Source of the DNA: Neelides folsomi
Taxonomy: Eukaryota > Arthropoda > Collembola > Neelipleona > Neelidae
DNA: 64,000 nt
Direction of reading: 5' to 3'
Assembly: GCA_034687125.1 (NCBI GenBank)
Contig: JAQGBZ010000084.1
Span: forward strand, 148,115 to 212,114
The translations under genes were made by a program, and so were the position numbers. The notes below the pieces were generated by a model that did not search any database, was not told the origin of the DNA, and saw nothing but the letters and a program-made list of their open reading frames with translations. Shown here one piece after another: positions 49,644 through 62,905 of this stretch; within the stretch, counting starts at the first letter, position 1; each line of letters opens with the position of its first letter.

Positions 49644-52140
49644 ATGTGGAAAGTTGACATTTTTCTCAAATTAATTGCTTTATTGGTGGTAGTTGAAGGC
49701 GGCTATGTTTTTAAAACCGACTATTTCACCCAACCTGTATGTCACTGGAGATTTAAACTAATTAATATATACTTACCTATACTGGTATAATAATAGTATA
49801 ATTATTACTAATTCAACATGTGTAATTTGTCAGGTTGATCAATTTAGCTTCGCCATTAATGGAACCTACCAAATGAAATATTTGTACAACGACAGTTGGT
49901 GGTCAAAGGATGGCCCGATCTTCTTCTACACTGGCAACGAAGGAGACATTGAGCTCTTTGCCCAAAACACGGGATTTATATGGGAAGTTGCTCCCGAATT
50001 CGGAGCTTTAGTTTTATTCGCCGAACATCGCTATTATGGAGTCTCCCTTCCCTTCGGCAACGAGTCCTACACCGTTAGACCTCATCTCCTTCCAATTTAA
50101 CCTCTGAGCGGAGATTGGGAGATTCACAATTTAATTTCTCTTTTCCAGTCTCGAGAGAAATTGGGATATTTGAGTTCGGAACAAGCGCTCGGAGACTTTG
50201 CCCGATTCCTCTCCTGGTTCAAGTATCACAAAGGAGGCCAACGAAGCCCTGTGATTGCCTTTGGTGGCTCCTATGGCGGAATGCTTACCGCCTGGATGCG
50301 AATCAAATATCCGCATATTATCACAGGGTAATTCTCCTTCTCACCTGTATTCCCCCCACTTTCAAATCTTCCCCAAATGACTGTAAAGAGCTATTGAATT
50401 TTTAATAGAGGAATTGCCGCATCAGCGCCAATACTTCAATTCACTGGAATGACTCCTTGCGGAACGTTCAACAAGATTGTGAAGGCGGATTTTGACCAAG
50501 CGTCTCCCAAATGCTCAGCCGCAATTCGAAACTCCTGGGACCCAATTAATAAAATGGGAAATTTAGGTGTTTGATATATCTACATATAGAATATCTACAT
50601 ATCTGTATATAGAATTCAATCAAAATAAAGTCAATCTTAGATGACATTATGTAATAAATGTACATACTTTTAAGTAACGAATGTTAAACAAATGGTTAAA
50701 TTTTAATTACAGAAGACGGTCGTGATTGGTTGTATAGAAACTGGAAGCTTTGCAAGCCACTGAAAAATTCAAGTGAAATTGCCAACTTGAAGTATTGGCT
50801 AACAAATGTTTACTCCTATTTGGCTATGGTCAATTACCCGTATCCATCAAGTTTCTTAGAACCATTGCCTGGAAATCCCGTTCAAGTAATACAACACTGA
50901 CCACATAAACCACTTATTTATTTCATATTCCCCACATAAGCATAACTACAATATCTGTATCTCTACAATATGTTGTTACAAATTGTAGACGGAATTTGGA
51001 ATATTAATTTTATTATTTTCACATCTTTAGAAATTTTGTGATCGGTTGAATAACTCAAATCTGGGAGATGAAAAGCTTCTTTTAGCTCTGGTTGACGCCA
51101 CGAACGTTTATTTTAACTATACAGGAACTGTAAAGTGTCTGGACATTTATTCAGAAGCTACGCAGTCATTAGGGGATATTGGATGGGATTATCAAGTACT
51201 ACTCTTACTCTTAATGAGATCCTATTATGTGTATTCAGAAATTAAGAGGATTTGCACAGTATAAACAAATAAATTAATTCAGGCTTGTACGGAAATGGTA
51301 ATGCCAATGTGTTCTGACGGAATCAACGATTTCTTTGAACCAAATGCCTGGAATTTGGAGGAATACGAAGCTTATTGTAAAGCCAAGTACAATGTCGATC
51401 CTCGCCCTTACATGGCAGAAATCATATACGGAGGGAGAAGTCTTCAGGCAGCCTCCAACATAGTTTTCAGGTTTAATTAGTAAAGTTTACTTTAATTAAA
51501 TATTGATTTTATTACTTTCAACTTCTTTATATATAACAACTACAACTTTATATAAATAACACCAAGATATATCAATTTTATAAAATTTAGTAAATTAAAC
51601 TTAAACAGTTTGATAGCAACTTCAAACTTTAGGTTTAACGTTTACCGACTGTTTTCGATTACCCACCAAGATGGTTAGTGATTTAGTCAACTATTTTCCT
51701 CAGATTTCTCAGTCTCAGTTTGTTGATAATATATCTTTGTGTGGTTTATAACAACTACTCATATAACAATAAAGTCACAAATGTACTCTATATACTATAA
51801 CTGTAGTATTGGTATGATTTTGGTCTTTTGGCAAGTTATTTATCATTTTAATGTAAGATGAAGAGGTGTTCTAAATTTAAATTAAAAATTATGTAGCAAT
51901 GGGCTGTTGGATCCCTGGAGCGGCGGCGGAGTTTTAACCAACATGTCCGAGAGTGTTTTGGCAGTTTTAATCCCCGAAGGAGCTCACCATCTCGACTTGA
52001 GAGCTTCAAATCCCGCCGACCCGCCATCCGTCATTGCCGCGAGGAATTTGGAGAAAGGAGAAATTGCGAAATGGATCGCTCAACATGCTCAAACTCAACT
52101 AAAGACAAACTCAATTGATGAAATGAACGAGTCAAATTAA
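49644..52140 (+). CDS. PRCP: Lysosomal Pro-X carboxypeptidase-like serine peptidase (family S28)
   Basis: Secreted or lysosomal serine peptidase predicted to remove a C-terminal residue after proline. Exons: 49644-49736, 49834-50073, 50149-50327, 50409-50566, 50713-50885, 51031-51195, 51283-51470, 51897-52140, giving 479 residues (human PRCP has 496). A hydrophobic signal peptide (about residues 1-20) precedes the mature chain. Family marks are [27 protein letters not shown], the nucleophile motif [11 protein letters not shown] (Ser near residue 155), [34 protein letters not shown] and [15 protein letters not shown]. The catalytic Asp is in LDPWSGGG and the His in EGAHHLDLR. All three catalytic positions are intact. 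The paralogue DPP7 also belongs to S28; the match along the whole chain is better to PRCP. Confidence 0.93.
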
Positions 52141-52159
52141 ATTATCAAATGCTATAATT

Positions 52160-52165
52160 AATAAA
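52160..52165 (+). terminator. Polyadenylation signal AATAAA for the S28 peptidase gene
   Basis: Perfect hexamer 20 bp after the stop codon; further AT-rich copies follow. Assigned by position. Confidence 0.45.
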
Positions 52166-52911
52166 TATATAATTTATACCTTGCTTACTGTTACACTGTT
52201 AGTTACTTATTTCTTTATCTTTTATTATGCCTTTAAAAATTGAATAAATTGTATGCTAATTCAATCCATCTTATTGTTAGTTCATTGATAACTGTGTTTT
52301 AACAATATTGGAATATTGGAATAAATGTAAACATTGATAAATGATTTCCGTTCTATTAAGAAGTTTTATAGGTTTATTGTTAATGCAACGCACATTTCTC
52401 CACTACTTGTGTTTCATTATTTATGTACATTCATTTAGAAGTTCTCATTCTCACAAAATGAACATTGGAGGTGTTCTCATAAATGATGATGATTGATGTT
52501 ATTAATTTCCTTCTTTGAACCTATGCATTTCAATACAATGAAATTGTCGTGTGCCTTCGTCATGTTCATAATGAGCTTAACACATGAAGTCTCATGAAAA
52601 ACGTGGTTCAAGAATGGAAATAGGCACGTGGAAAAATTACCAACCTCAATATATATATATATATATATTAGCTTTCTTTATAACTATACCTTACATTTAA
52701 CTTCATACGCTTCTCTTCACTTTCTATACACTTTACAAAATGGATAAATACCGTACCTAAAATATATTTTGTATATGTACATGTTCGAGTTGAGTATTGA
52801 GAAAAATGGGGGGACATGCGTTGAAAAACTTTTGAGATCAAGATAGGCTATAAGCATTACATGCAAATGATGTCCAATGGGTATATAAATAATAAAGGAA
52901 TACGCAGTAAG

Positions 52912-53140
52912 TCAATTAGGATCATTGGGGTTCAATTCCTCTGCGTACCGAACTAGTTGCAGGGTCGGGGCGACGTAAAGCCGTGGCAATCTATGTATGT
53001 GGAAAGTGAGTAGATAAATGGGGAAGTATTGATTGTCGGCGCAGTTGGAGTCGAAAGCCATCTTTCCCTCCACCCGACTCACAACCTCCTCGAGGACGGA
53101 GAGAAGGAGGGAACGGGCCGAATAAAACAAATATCCCTTT
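52912..53140 (-). CDS. Possible orphan terminal coding exon
   Basis: This is an open frame on the minus strand of about 75 codons, in a G+C-rich island within AT-rich intergenic DNA. It reads like protein (FYSARSLLLSVLEEVV, then MAFDSNCADNQYFPIYLL, then HRLPRLYVAPTLQLVR) and ends in a stop at 52912. No ATG starts it cleanly; a weak acceptor CCAAAG precedes it near 53138. I cannot link it to an upstream exon, and other frames of the same island are also open, so this may be chance. I do not recognise the sequence. Confidence 0.25.
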
Positions 53141-53784
53141 GGTCAACAAACCCGGGTCTCACGAGGTCAGCCCAAAACGACCCGTTGGGGACCGTTGGAG
53201 GGAAGTTGGGCAAAGTTCTCTGCGGACATTTCCTTTCCGCAGAATCCCTCACCGAGATCACAACACTTCCACTGGTCTCGCTATTGACCCAAGAGGCCAA
53301 AAAACGCATTGTATTTGCTCAACTTGAGGTTCGTTCCATTCCAGGATTAGTTCAACTATACAATTAGATCAATATTTTAAAATTATTTCCATTTTGGGTT
53401 AGTTGATCTAACAAAATTGATCTGTAAGATTGCCATAATGATGAGAAGACATTATAAAGTAAATTAATTAGAGTTAATTTAACTCTTTTTACGAGACTCG
53501 AATTGTCCATAGGATTAAATAGTATTTGAGTTAATTGAGGAGAGAAAGGGGGAGAAGCAATAATGTAAAGTTGAAGTAAAAGTTGTAATTGAAGTGATTA
53601 AGAAAAAGTGTAAGTGATTAAGGTGGTCTTGGAAGTTCACACTAAATTCCTCACTTGTTCGCTCTCGAGCAAGTTGAAGGATGAATAAGGTGGAGGAAAT
53701 GGATCATAATTAATCCGCCCCCCTCGTCCCCCGTACGAGCCCTCTGGGTCGAAGTCTCTTCCCAAGAGATGAGGAAGGGTTGAG
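53141..53784. other. Region upstream of the anoctamin gene
   Basis: The left part continues the G+C-rich island; the right part presumably holds the anoctamin promoter and 5' leader. I see no supported exon. Confidence 0.4.
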
Positions 53785-56700
53785 ATGTCCAATCCTGCAA
53801 GTCGCCGCCACTTCGCTCCGCGGTCCGAAGACGACATTCGTCACATCGACGAGGAAGAGGAGGAACAGCTGATCGGGTCCCTTCCCCCGGTCGATGTCGT
53901 GCTCTCAGGGCTCCCTCGTCGTCTCAACCTGCTCACGGGCGAGCGGGAGTTTTTCCTCCAGCCCACGAGGAGAGATCAGGGATGGCGGCTGTCAAAGTCC
54001 TCCGTGTCAACCGTCTACCACTCCGCCCAAGACATCTCTGACCTCATGTCAACGGACAACTCGGAGTACAGTGAGCCGCTCTCTCCACACCGATCCTTCC
54101 ACTCCATTCATGAAAACGCGTCTTTTGAGGCGGACCGGGACGATATTTTTAGCTCACCCACCGGGACTCCCATCCATGGGAAAAAGGTAATTAAACTTTT
54201 AATTATCTAGTATTCATCACCTCAATGGGACATTGGACTTTGGACATTTAGATGGGCATTGAGGAGGAAGGGAATTGGGAAGATCTTGATTTCAGTTCGA
54301 GTTAATTTACTGACTTGCTTTTATAATTGGTCAAGGAATGAAATCCTAAAATTAATGAGTGCAAACTTGTTTAACATATCCTTCAGTTTTCTGCTTTATT
54401 ATAACTTGGAGAACTATGCCAATTTTGAGTCTCTAATTATTTTATGCGAGGTTATAAGGAAGAAAGTTTTGCGATCATTTCGTTGAAAGTCTGCAAATGA
54501 TTGATGAAAATTTTACTTTTACTTTTAAACTACACACATCATACGGTTTTCTTTAATTAAATAAAACCTTATGAACATGATTACATTTTCAATCTAAAAA
54601 TAAATATAGATAAAAATGTTTCTTTAAGATATTTATAATATAGTAATCATATTATGTATTTATGTATAGAAATTTATAACGATTGACAACTATCAATAAG
54701 TCTACATTACTACCTACATAAATATAAAACTACTTGTAAACGCACAAGCAAAATCTGCTTATCTGTATATGTGTGACCTTTTAAAATAAAATAATTATTT
54801 ACCTATAGTAAATACATACGAGTCCAATTCAAGTAAGATCCAAGTGAATAAATTATAGAAAAAATATAAATATTTTTGTATAAAATCTTATCTTGAACCA
54901 ATAACCATATTTTTATTGTGGTGAAGTCGTGATCAAATTATTATTGACAAGGAATTGATCAAGCCCAATGAAGGTTTGGGTCTTAATGAGGTCCATTGGT
55001 TGAGAAGTTTATTTACTTGCAGTGCAGCAAGGAATTGATAATTCGTCCTTCTCCTTTCCTTGTCCTTCCATTTGTAATGGTGACCTCATTGGAGCTCACA
55101 CTCACCATGTGCCTCCTCCCATGAATGAAGATTCTTCACATTCGTTCCATCCACACCGAACTCAATAGAGTTCATAATCCTCTGACATACCCGGAATCCC
55201 AATTAACCGGTCCTCAAGCACTCTCCATGTTACTCCACACTCACACAAAATTCCAATAAATTCCCAGTTCCATGAATCTGGAAGAGATTGAAGGAAATTC
55301 AAGAAACTTTTTAAGACACTCTTCAACACTCTTATTATAATCAGTAACAAGTGATCACAGTTCCAAGTGGGGTGTTCTTTGTGCTCAATGTTTCTATTTA
55401 ACAAAAAGGAGAAATAGTTAGAATTATTTTAAATTCTTATTTATTCATCAAATGAGCTAAAATAGTTCAAGTGTTAGCTAAATAATTTAAATTCAATTAT
55501 GAGATTATTCATTTTTAAATAAAAGTTTACAAAATTCATCACATTTTATCACATCAAATTCATTTAAGACTGTTTAATATAAATTGTAAGATTTTTTAAT
55601 AAGTGCAATTGTTTTTATATTAATAAAATTGTTCATTATATGGAAAAACCCTAAAGACTTGTAAAAGATGAAGAAGGCTGAATTCTAGTCAAGGAATCTG
55701 AAGGGGAGATTGTCTTATATAAAAGTTATATAAGCGGCTCATTTGAGAAGGTGAGAAATGAGAATAAGTTAATAACAAATAACCTTCAGTTTTTATATAC
55801 CTCTCTCGTCATTTTTCAACTTGCTAAACATTAACTATAAACTTAAAGCTTCATTTCTTCGGTATTTTTTGGAGTTGACTCATTCAATCTCAATGTAAGT
55901 GAGTTAAGTGATAATTTTTGGAGTATTATGATTAGGCTTGATTAAATAACAATTTATTATGTTGAATGTTTAAGAAAACGGGTGAATTGGGTTTATTCAT
56001 TTGCATATATTCTACGGTTATACTGTTTTATCTACGTATTATGTTATTAAGCGTTATCAATTAAGATAGCTAATATCTGATTATTATACACTAATGCCCT
56101 TCATAAACATCCACATTAAGACCAAATATATTGATAATCTTAAAACAGTATTTACCTAAATTAAATAATCGTATATTTTACATCCTTGTGGTATTTATAC
56201 ATATGCATACCTATTTACTATATATGTACATACGACGTGCGCATTCACTTTAAATGCCTAAATATTATTTGTAAGCACAGATACGCCAGATATCTATAGT
56301 TATGTATTTTTAAGTTAAATATATTCCGTCAAAGTATTTATGACAATAAGATAGCTAGTACATATAGTAATAGTAATATTTAATTTTGTTTCACGTTTAA
56401 ATTTATAATTTATTAATGTGATAAAAATAAGCTCCATTTTGCGGAATTAAGCTTCTGAGATTAAAATCTGTTTCTGTTTACATATTCTATAATTGTAAGT
56501 AGTTACATTCCGACCTTTGCAAAGTAATGTAGTGTACGTATTTAGTTTTATTTATACATACAAGACCTTTAATATTAACTCCAATATTAATCTTTTCCCC
56601 TTCGCTTCAAGATATGACATTGATCGTTAAAGCTACAAAGAATCCATTATTAACTTTTCCTTTTAATTTCAGGGAAAGACAGTCGCATTCCAAAACATTA

Positions 56701-59700
56701 TGGTGCTTAAAGACATTGACTTCTGTTTAGGTAAATACATTAATTAAAATTAAAAAATATATTTAAACCAAGATATTATTTAATTTTACTATTACTTATG
56801 ATTTTATTATTGTACTTACTTGATTATTATTGAATTTATAAAATATATTAATAACATTTTACTTAAATATTGGACTTAAATTATGTTTTTCATATGTATT
56901 GATTTAGTCTGGGACTCGGCGTCCGACATCGGCATCACTGAATCATCGAAGGAGAAGCGTCGGATCTTCGAGAGGAATTTGGAAGAAGATGGTTTAATTC
57001 TTGAGAGGGAACGACTCGAAGCGAGTAGTTTGAGCTTCGTCAAAATTCACGCCCCGGTCGAAGTTCTTCGAAGATATTCCGAAATTTTAAAACTCCGAAT
57101 GCCAATGAAAGAGGTTCAGCTCCACTCCCTTTTAAAACAATTATAATAAAATTGATTTATCAATGGCCACAATTACACCATATTCACTTTATACTTAATA
57201 ATTAATTGTTAAATATTTTACTAATGGAATCTTTTGATTGAACGATTTAAAAATTTTAACTAAAGGGCAAATTTTGTATTTATTGGGCAATACAAAAATT
57301 TGGGGTTTTATTCCTTTTATTTTATAGTTACACATTTACACATGTTTACTTTGATTTTGACGGTTTTTGTCATTTTTTGTTGTTATTGTTAACGTTGCTT
57401 TTAATAGAAATTCTTAGTTGTTTTAATGTGAGCAGGAAAAATGGTTATTTTCCAATGTGTGTTTGTGATATTTAGCTTCAAGGTGATTTGATCGACGTGA
57501 TTTGCCAATCGAGCCCCGAATTCTTTAAGGTTCATTTCATTTAAACAGCTTTATAATGTCCCTTGCTTTTCATTTCATTTCTTTAATTATTCAATGTACC
57601 TCTGTTAGAAATAGAAATCCTAAGCTTTTTCTTTTTTATTTCTTTGCTTATTTATGTTCAGATGTTTGGCCTCATATTTTTGGGGGCAAATATATTTACG
57701 ACTTTTCTTTAATTCTCTGCAAGAGGGTCATTAATCTCTTTTTTAAGAAATTATAGCTAATTACGAGGTAGTTAATTATAAATTCTTAATTACTTAAATT
57801 GTTTTGAATTGGAATCTTGGCAAATCTATTTCTTCTAAATTTACGAAGTAGAGAAAATGCAATTAGTGTACAATTTTATAATTTAAATAAATGTATTTAA
57901 AATTTAATTTAAAAAACTTATAGATTCCCCAACTCACTGAATTGAAGTCAAAGGGGAATGCTCTGATTAACGAAGTGTCTTCTTGGTTCTCTTTCATCAC
58001 TGATTACTTCCGTATAGATCAAAAACTTTTTCCTCCAATTGATCAAAAATTCACAGCAATTTACAGTCGTGACAAAGAGTATCTGTAAGTAAAAATTATA
58101 TTCCAACATGTTTTTATTGATTAAACTTTAATCTACCTGTATAAAGTAATATTTAATTTTAAATAATCACATTTTTAAATATAATTATGAATTTTATGAA
58201 TATACCAATAATAATTCGTTTTTTAAATTTTAAAGATTTGATGTCGTCGACGAAAATGAATTTTTCACGCCAACAATACGAAGCCGAATTCTCGATTTCA
58301 TCTTAAGAAGAAAACGCTATTCGGACGACAATTACGATGATTTTGCCTTCGGGATAGATCGCTTAATTCGTGATAATGTTTACACAGCGGCTTATCCTCT
58401 TCATGATGTAAAAATTGTATTTTTATTGTAACCAAATTACAAATGATGATTCGTAAAGAAAATATTTGATTGCCAATTTATTTCAGGGAGATTTGAAAAC
58501 TCCAGGAAGCCAAAGATATCTTTTAGCAACTGAATGGGCAGCATTGGGGAAATGCTTAAAGAATCAACCACTCGATTACGTCAAAGAATATTTCGGAGTC
58601 AAGATCGGGCTTTATTTCGCTTGGCTTGGCTTCTACACTCACATGCTAATTCCAGCATCGATCTTTGGATTCATTTGCTTCCTCTACGGTTGTTTCACTC
58701 TCTACTCAAATCAACACAGGTAAATACAATTTAATTATAAAAATTAAGTAATTTTATAATATATATATATAAATCTTATTCAATAGTGAGGATATTTGCC
58801 ATGCTTCTGAAATCATCAAGGATAAGATGTGCCCTTTATGCAATAAATTTTGCGACTATTGGGATCTCCAAGAAACTTGTTTCTATGCGAGATTGACTTA
58901 CCTATTTGATAATGATGCGACCGTCTTGTTTGCCGTCATCATGTCATTTTGGAGTAAGATTATTTTATAAAAATTTAAGTTTTACAAGTTAGTTACATAG
59001 TTGGTTTTATAATTTGTAATTTTATGTTAATTTAATTAAATTGATTTATTTAAATAGCGGCTATCTTTCTTGAATATTGGAAACGTTATGCAGCTGAAAT
59101 AACTCATCGGTGGGATTTGACGGGATTTGATGTTCAAGACGAACATCCACGACCTGAGTACTTTGCCCGTTTGGGAAATGTTAAAAAACGATCTGTGAAC
59201 GTCGTGACCAACACGGCCGAACCTGATGTGCCCTTTTGGAGAATGAAGTTGCCTTATACAATGTTCAGTTTGTCTGTTGTTGTCCTATTGGTACAGTTTA
59301 GATAATAATATCTAATCAAGTAATTATAATTTTATTTTTAGTTTTCTCAATTAATAAATTTTTGTTTTTTATGTAGATAAGTTTGGCATTAGCAGCAGTT
59401 GTAGCCGTCGTTCTTTACCGCGTAGCCTTCCTTGTCGCTTTGAGTCAAATTGCCACCAGAAACCCTCAAGTTCACTCATGGGCTCTGATTCTTATTAATG
59501 TTACTGCTGCAAGCATCAATCTTGTATTCATCTTCTTTTTTAATTGGGTAAGTTAAAAAAATTATTTAATTTCATAATTTTGGATTTTAACTATTAAAGA
59601 CAGATTTTTATAAGTTTTATTATGAATTCAGATTTATTCTTACCTTGCGGAGTATTTGACTGAATATGAGCTGCATCGGAGCCAAACTGAATTCGATGAC

Positions 59701-61494
59701 TCTCTAACTCTCAAAATGTATCTCCTCCAGTTTATCAACTATTATTCGTCCATTTTTTACATTGCGTTCTTCAAAGGGAAATTCATCGGCTCACCGAACA
59801 AATACACTCTCTTTTTAGGATACCGCCAAGAAGAGGTTTGTCAATTAATATATATATATATATATATATTTAATTAATAATCTAAATATTTAATTTGTTT
59901 ATCTGTACTTTAATTAACACCTTTTCCAAATTCAATATCGGCAACATCGACATTAATTTGAATAATTACAGTGCGGTCCAGGTGGTTGTATGACAGAACT
60001 TTGTATTCAGCTCGCTATCATCATGGTTGGAAAACAAGCGATGAACACAATTTTGGAAATGTTGTGGCCGTAAGGGAAAATTATTATTAAAGGAAAATTT
60101 AACCAATTGGGTTTATTAATGGTATTCTACTTTTAAATAGTCTAGCAATAAAGTCTTGGAACCAAATTAAAATAATGACTGGGAATTACGAGAAAGAAGC
60201 CGTTTTCAGCACCCAATGGGCCAAAGATGTCAAATTACTCGAATGGGGCCCAAGGTCCCTTTTTCCTGAATATCTTGAAATGGGTAAAAATGAATTTATT
60301 AACAAATATTTAATTTTATATAACAGATATAATTAATGTATAGTTATAACACACATACTACTTTGTGTATTTTGGGTTAATAATAAATTAAAATATTTAA
60401 TATTTTTAAAAAATATCTTATTTGATTTCAGTTCTACAATATGGGTTTGTGACGATTTTTGTAGCGGCTTTTCCTCTCGCCCCTCTTTTTGCCCTTTTGA
60501 ACAACGTGTTGGAAATGCGACTTGATGCGAAGAAACTTCTTGTCTTTTACCGTCGCCCTGTTGGTCATCGGGTCAAAGACATTGGAGTTTGGTTTGGAAT
60601 TCTTGATTCCATTGGAAAACTTGCCGTTATTTCAAATGTAACAACATTTAAAGAACACCCAATACAATTATTTTTATTCTATTAGAAATCAGCATTTAAC
60701 ATTTAGTTCAATTAATTCTAGGCCTTTATAATTGCTTTCACATCAAATTTCATACCCAAGTTCATGTACCGATACGGCCTTTACCAAGAGGGTGAAGAAG
60801 ATTATGGAACTCTCAAAGGATTTCTTAATCATTCGCTCGCCTCTTTCAACACTTCACATTTTAGAAATGATACGGGACCAGTCAATGCGTCCGATGTTGC
60901 TGTTTGCAGGTTAATTTAAATTTAAAATTAATTTTTGAAATAAATAAATATTCCTGGTATTGAAAATGTTAAATTTTGATTATAGGTATCAAGCATATAG
61001 ATCAAACTACACTTTACCAGATGGACTAAGGTACAAACGAACGGACTTTTACTGGAAAGTTTGGATGGCTCGACTCGCTTTTGTTGTCGTCTTTGAGGTT
61101 TAATTCTTTAAATTAATTTTATATTTTACATTTATAAATTCTGTATTTAGTCCATTCTCAAATTATCTTTAGAAATATTTGCTTAATTCTTTTTATTTAT
61201 GATTTCCAGAACGTTGTGGCGTTTTGCGTAATTGTCTTGAGATGGGCCATTCCTGACGTGCCGAAGAATCTCCGTGAGAAGATCCGGAAGGAAAATTATG
61301 TTACGAATGAGATCATTATTAAGCAAGAAATGCTCCGTGCAAGGGGAATTTCCTCCCAGGGGGACAGCACAGCTTGGAACCCAATAGCCGGAGAACGAGA
61401 ACTTGAACTTGTCCGTTCAGCGTCTTTGGGGACAAACAATGTGAGAAAAAGGCTCAGAGATCATGATGGGGATTCGGCTGAAGTCATGGTTTAA
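53785..61494 (+). CDS. Anoctamin (TMEM16 family) calcium-activated channel/scramblase
   Basis: Dimeric membrane protein that acts as a Ca2+-activated chloride channel and/or phospholipid scramblase. The member (ANO4/5/6-like versus ANO1-like) is not settled by eye. Exons: 53785-54186, 56673-56730, 56908-57113, 57924-58084, 58236-58407, 58487-58719, 58787-58953, 59058-59290, 59377-59547, 59632-59835, 59972-60069, 60141-60283, 60432-60637, 60722-60909, 60986-61097, 61210-61494, giving 1012 residues. The cytoplasmic N-terminus has the anoctamin dimerisation region (about 140-330). The ten-helix core runs from about 370 to 935 and includes the Cys-rich loop and [18 protein letters not shown]. The six positions that bind two Ca2+ ions in the family are conserved: Asn694 and Glu698 (NTILE), Glu745 and Glu748 (EYLE), Glu777 and Asp781 (EMRLD). 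The second-last intron boundaries are tight, but intron 1 is 2.5 kb. The donor after 57113 (GTTCAG) is weak. Confidence 0.94.
54187..56672 (+). other. Long intron 1 of the anoctamin gene
   Basis: 2.5 kb of AT-rich sequence without a nested gene that I can see. Introns of this length are exceptional in this window and may carry regulatory sequence. Confidence 0.5.
57114..57923 (+). other. Intron 3 of the anoctamin gene
   Basis: 810 bp, AT-rich and T-rich. No coding content recognised. Confidence 0.5.
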
Positions 61495-61536
61495 CCTCAA
61501 GTTAATGGTTTATGTCATGGTTTAACTTGAGGTTAA
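61491..61536 (+). repeat. Perfect 15-bp hairpin spanning the anoctamin stop codon
   Basis: TTAACCTCAAGTTAA at 61491-61505 is the exact reverse complement of 61522-61536, with a 16-base loop. The left arm includes the stop codon (61492-61494). The outer words TCATGGTTTAAC are also a direct repeat on either side. In RNA this would be a stable stem at the start of the 3' untranslated region. Confidence 0.8.
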
Positions 61537-62905
61537 CCACATCCTACTTATACATAATTAGTATATAGATACTAATTTTAATGTTAACTACAGATTTCTA
61601 ATGGTGTAGGAAACATTGAACAATACTCACGCGGTATTCACTTTGGGTGCTTTTCTCAAATAATAATGATATTAGGTATTAAACTCTTTGTCTAAATTCA
61701 CACATGGCTTAGGTGTGTAAAATGGAATGGAACGTATGTGTAGGAATGTATGTAAGAATTTGTAATGGATAAATCCTTACAAATAAATTATTAAATGAAA
61801 CTCACGTCCTTTTAAACCCCTTAAAATGAGAATTTGGCTTTTTGAACTTGCAACTTTTCGACACGTCCTTGTTCACAGACAAACCTTTTTGTATTACGTA
61901 CCTTGTCTTATATACCTATAACTACTTACTTAAATACCTTAAATATATCAATAAAGCAATCAAAGTCTAGCAAAGGGTTGTATTTCAAATTATCGTTTGT
62001 GATCTTCATGGTGGTTACCTTTAAGAATCTTCATCATTGAGCTAATTATTAAAACTCTGTGATGCTTATGAGTTAGATGCGGAATTGGTGAACATGTTTA
62101 TTCAATCACTTTCCCCTTCTGCTTCATTAATTGCGAGTGTAAGGATAAAATATATAAATATGGGTTAAGCCTAAATATTATTGTTTTGCACACGTAAGTT
62201 ATTTACTTAAAAATATGTCGCATGGCTCGTACTTAATATATTACTCAATTGTTGTGAAACTGCAAATTTGTTATTTATTAAATTCTCCAAGAAGATTGTT
62301 ACAAATTAAAGCAATTTTAAAATTTCATTTCTATTTCATTTATTTCATACTTATAAATATCATATTACTGACGAGCATGGATCGATCCCATGTTTATTTA
62401 ATGTCATTTGCATTTTTGATTGGATTAATTAAATTACAGGTGGATGGAGAATAATACATAATTAAGTAAAAAATATTAAATGAACAATGCTATAAATAAA
62501 TGAAATGAGAAAATGAAAAGAGAAATTGAACAAGAGAAAATATTTAATTATTGTCCATTATGGCAGTAAATAGGCCGATGGTTCTAAAGTCTCAAGTTTT
62601 GGTTCCACTCGTTGGTTTTCATTTTTTCAATTTCCGCTCATGGAACTTTCCCTGTCAACGTGTGGTGAGTTGGCAGGGGAAAGTTGACGTGGCTTTCACC
62701 GTAGCTGTGGAGAGAATTCCCAAACAGTGAAGGCCGGAAAACTCCATCGATCACACGAACTTCTAAATTCCTCAGTTTTTTGACCTTTGTCGTCTGAACT
62801 GTAATTACAATTAACTAATTCAACAATATCAACAACGACAGAGGTCATTTTGTTGGTCAGGTTTCAATCCAATTTTCTTAACTTTTTTTATAGAAGTCGT
62901 TCGAA
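61537..62905. other. Anoctamin 3' region and RABL2 upstream region
   Basis: AT-rich up to about 62560. From 62620 the sequence is G+C-richer and likely holds the RABL2 promoter and an untranslated first exon, because the RABL2 start codon follows a good acceptor (TTTTTTTATAG ending at 62893). A possible donor is GAACT|GTAATT near 62800. Confidence 0.4.
61950..61955 (+). terminator. Polyadenylation signal AATAAA, probably for the anoctamin gene
   Basis: Perfect hexamer about 455 bp after the stop codon. Assigned by position only. Confidence 0.35.

Noticed and set aside
50058-50097. Read-through of S28 peptidase exon 2 past 50073
   Set aside because: It gives a stop within eight codons, while splicing at the GTTAGA donor restores the conserved order of the family.
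53029-53364. 112-codon open frame on the + strand before the anoctamin gene
   Set aside because: It overlaps the G+C-rich island where several frames on both strands are open, starts at TTG, and does not join in phase to the anoctamin first exon, which has its own ATG and looks complete.
59850-59871. (TA)n run in an anoctamin intron, similar to runs at 24741 and 52655
   Set aside because: Ordinary dinucleotide microsatellites in AT-rich DNA; no sign of function.
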